From: Roseiarcus sp963765375
Lineage (GTDB): Bacteria; Pseudomonadota; Alphaproteobacteria; Rhizobiales; Beijerinckiaceae
DNA length: 64,000 bases
Reading direction: 5' to 3'
Assembly (NCBI GenBank): GCA_963765375.1
Contig: CAVXVZ010000005.1
Coordinates: 372,001-436,000 of the forward strand
How positions within the stretch are numbered: position 1 is the stretch's first letter; every line of letters begins with the position of its first letter. Under the pieces are notes generated by a model that was not told the origin of the DNA, searched no databases, and saw only the letters and a program-made list of their open reading frames with translations. Below are positions 63,862 through 64,000 of this stretch, piece by piece. Position numbers and translations under genes: made by a program.

Positions 63862-64000
63862 GGGTTATTCGCGCGAAGCCGCACCGCGACCGAACGCGCG
63901 TGCGCATCCAGGCCCTCCGCTTCGCCGAGCGTCATCGCCGCCGGGCCGAGAATCGCGAGCGAACGGGCGTCGCACTTGAGCAGCGAGGTGCGCTTCATGA
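63858..64000 (-). CDS. hisD: histidinol dehydrogenase, C-terminal part (5' end outside window)
   Basis: The last 46 residues end TLGEAEGLDAHARSVAVRLR-ANNP, the typical HisD terminus (AEGLDAHARSVA). HisD carries out the last two oxidations of histidine synthesis. The gene enters from the right edge. Confidence 0.88.
   Translation of the reverse strand, partial: MKRTSLLKCDARSLAILGPAAMTLGEAEGLDAHARSVAVRLRANNP

Overview
The window looks like a chromosome segment of an alphaproteobacterium of the order Hyphomicrobiales, perhaps close to Beijerinckiaceae/Methylocystaceae. This is inferred from the high GC content, a CcrM-type GANTC methyltransferase, a UPF0262 gene next to hisD, a LuxI/LuxR pair and the gene style. 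No 16S rRNA gene or species marker is present.

Layout. 1-6.9 kb is housekeeping: ruvA/ruvC, rnhB, ccrM, prmB, a PsiF-repeat protein and a SahR-like regulator with metF. 7-10.4 kb is a decayed quorum-sensing locus: luxI, a 74-residue ORF, and luxR split by an IS4-family element. 10.4-20 kb is a surface-polysaccharide region with two paralogous beta-helix proteins, a sugar-type methyltransferase, an FkbH remnant and an O-antigen polymerase/ligase gene, several of them broken by IS1595, IS5 and a MITE that matches the IS4 ends. 20.3-28.1 kb is ordinary: a DUF4105 protein, DUF1344, a PCMT-like protein, a dienelactone hydrolase, tRNA-Thr(GGT), a desaturase, an aspartyl-protease-like protein and a DMT transporter.

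28.2-61.7 kb is an arsenic/phosphate region. It holds arsR-arsC-arsC-aqpS, an MFS transporter with a PstS-like protein, arsR-arsO-MFS, arsH, cobT, acs, then the full arsenite-oxidase unit aioX-aioS-aioR-aioB-aioA, moaA, and a Pho-box-controlled pstSCAB-phoU-phoB operon. The logic is arsenite sensing (AioX/S/R), a sigma-54 promoter, periplasmic oxidation to arsenate (AioBA), then phosphate uptake and arsenate reduction/efflux to cope with the product. Several genes here carry lesions: moaA is split by two abutting IS1182-type elements, pstC has an in-frame TAG, and the MFS transporter, arsO and cobT have frameshifts. 61.9-64 kb returns to housekeeping genes: a DUF1236-like protein, an ETFB-type methyltransferase, UPF0262 and hisD.

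The most unusual signal is a three-copy intergenic element at 3.0, 23.6 and 63.2 kb. Each copy has the same promoter-like core (TTGCGA-N17-TATYGT), a variable stretch, a second conserved block, and an array of about 20-bp units ending in TTTTCCTTCC. It could be a family of small RNAs or leaders with repeated SD-complementary motifs.
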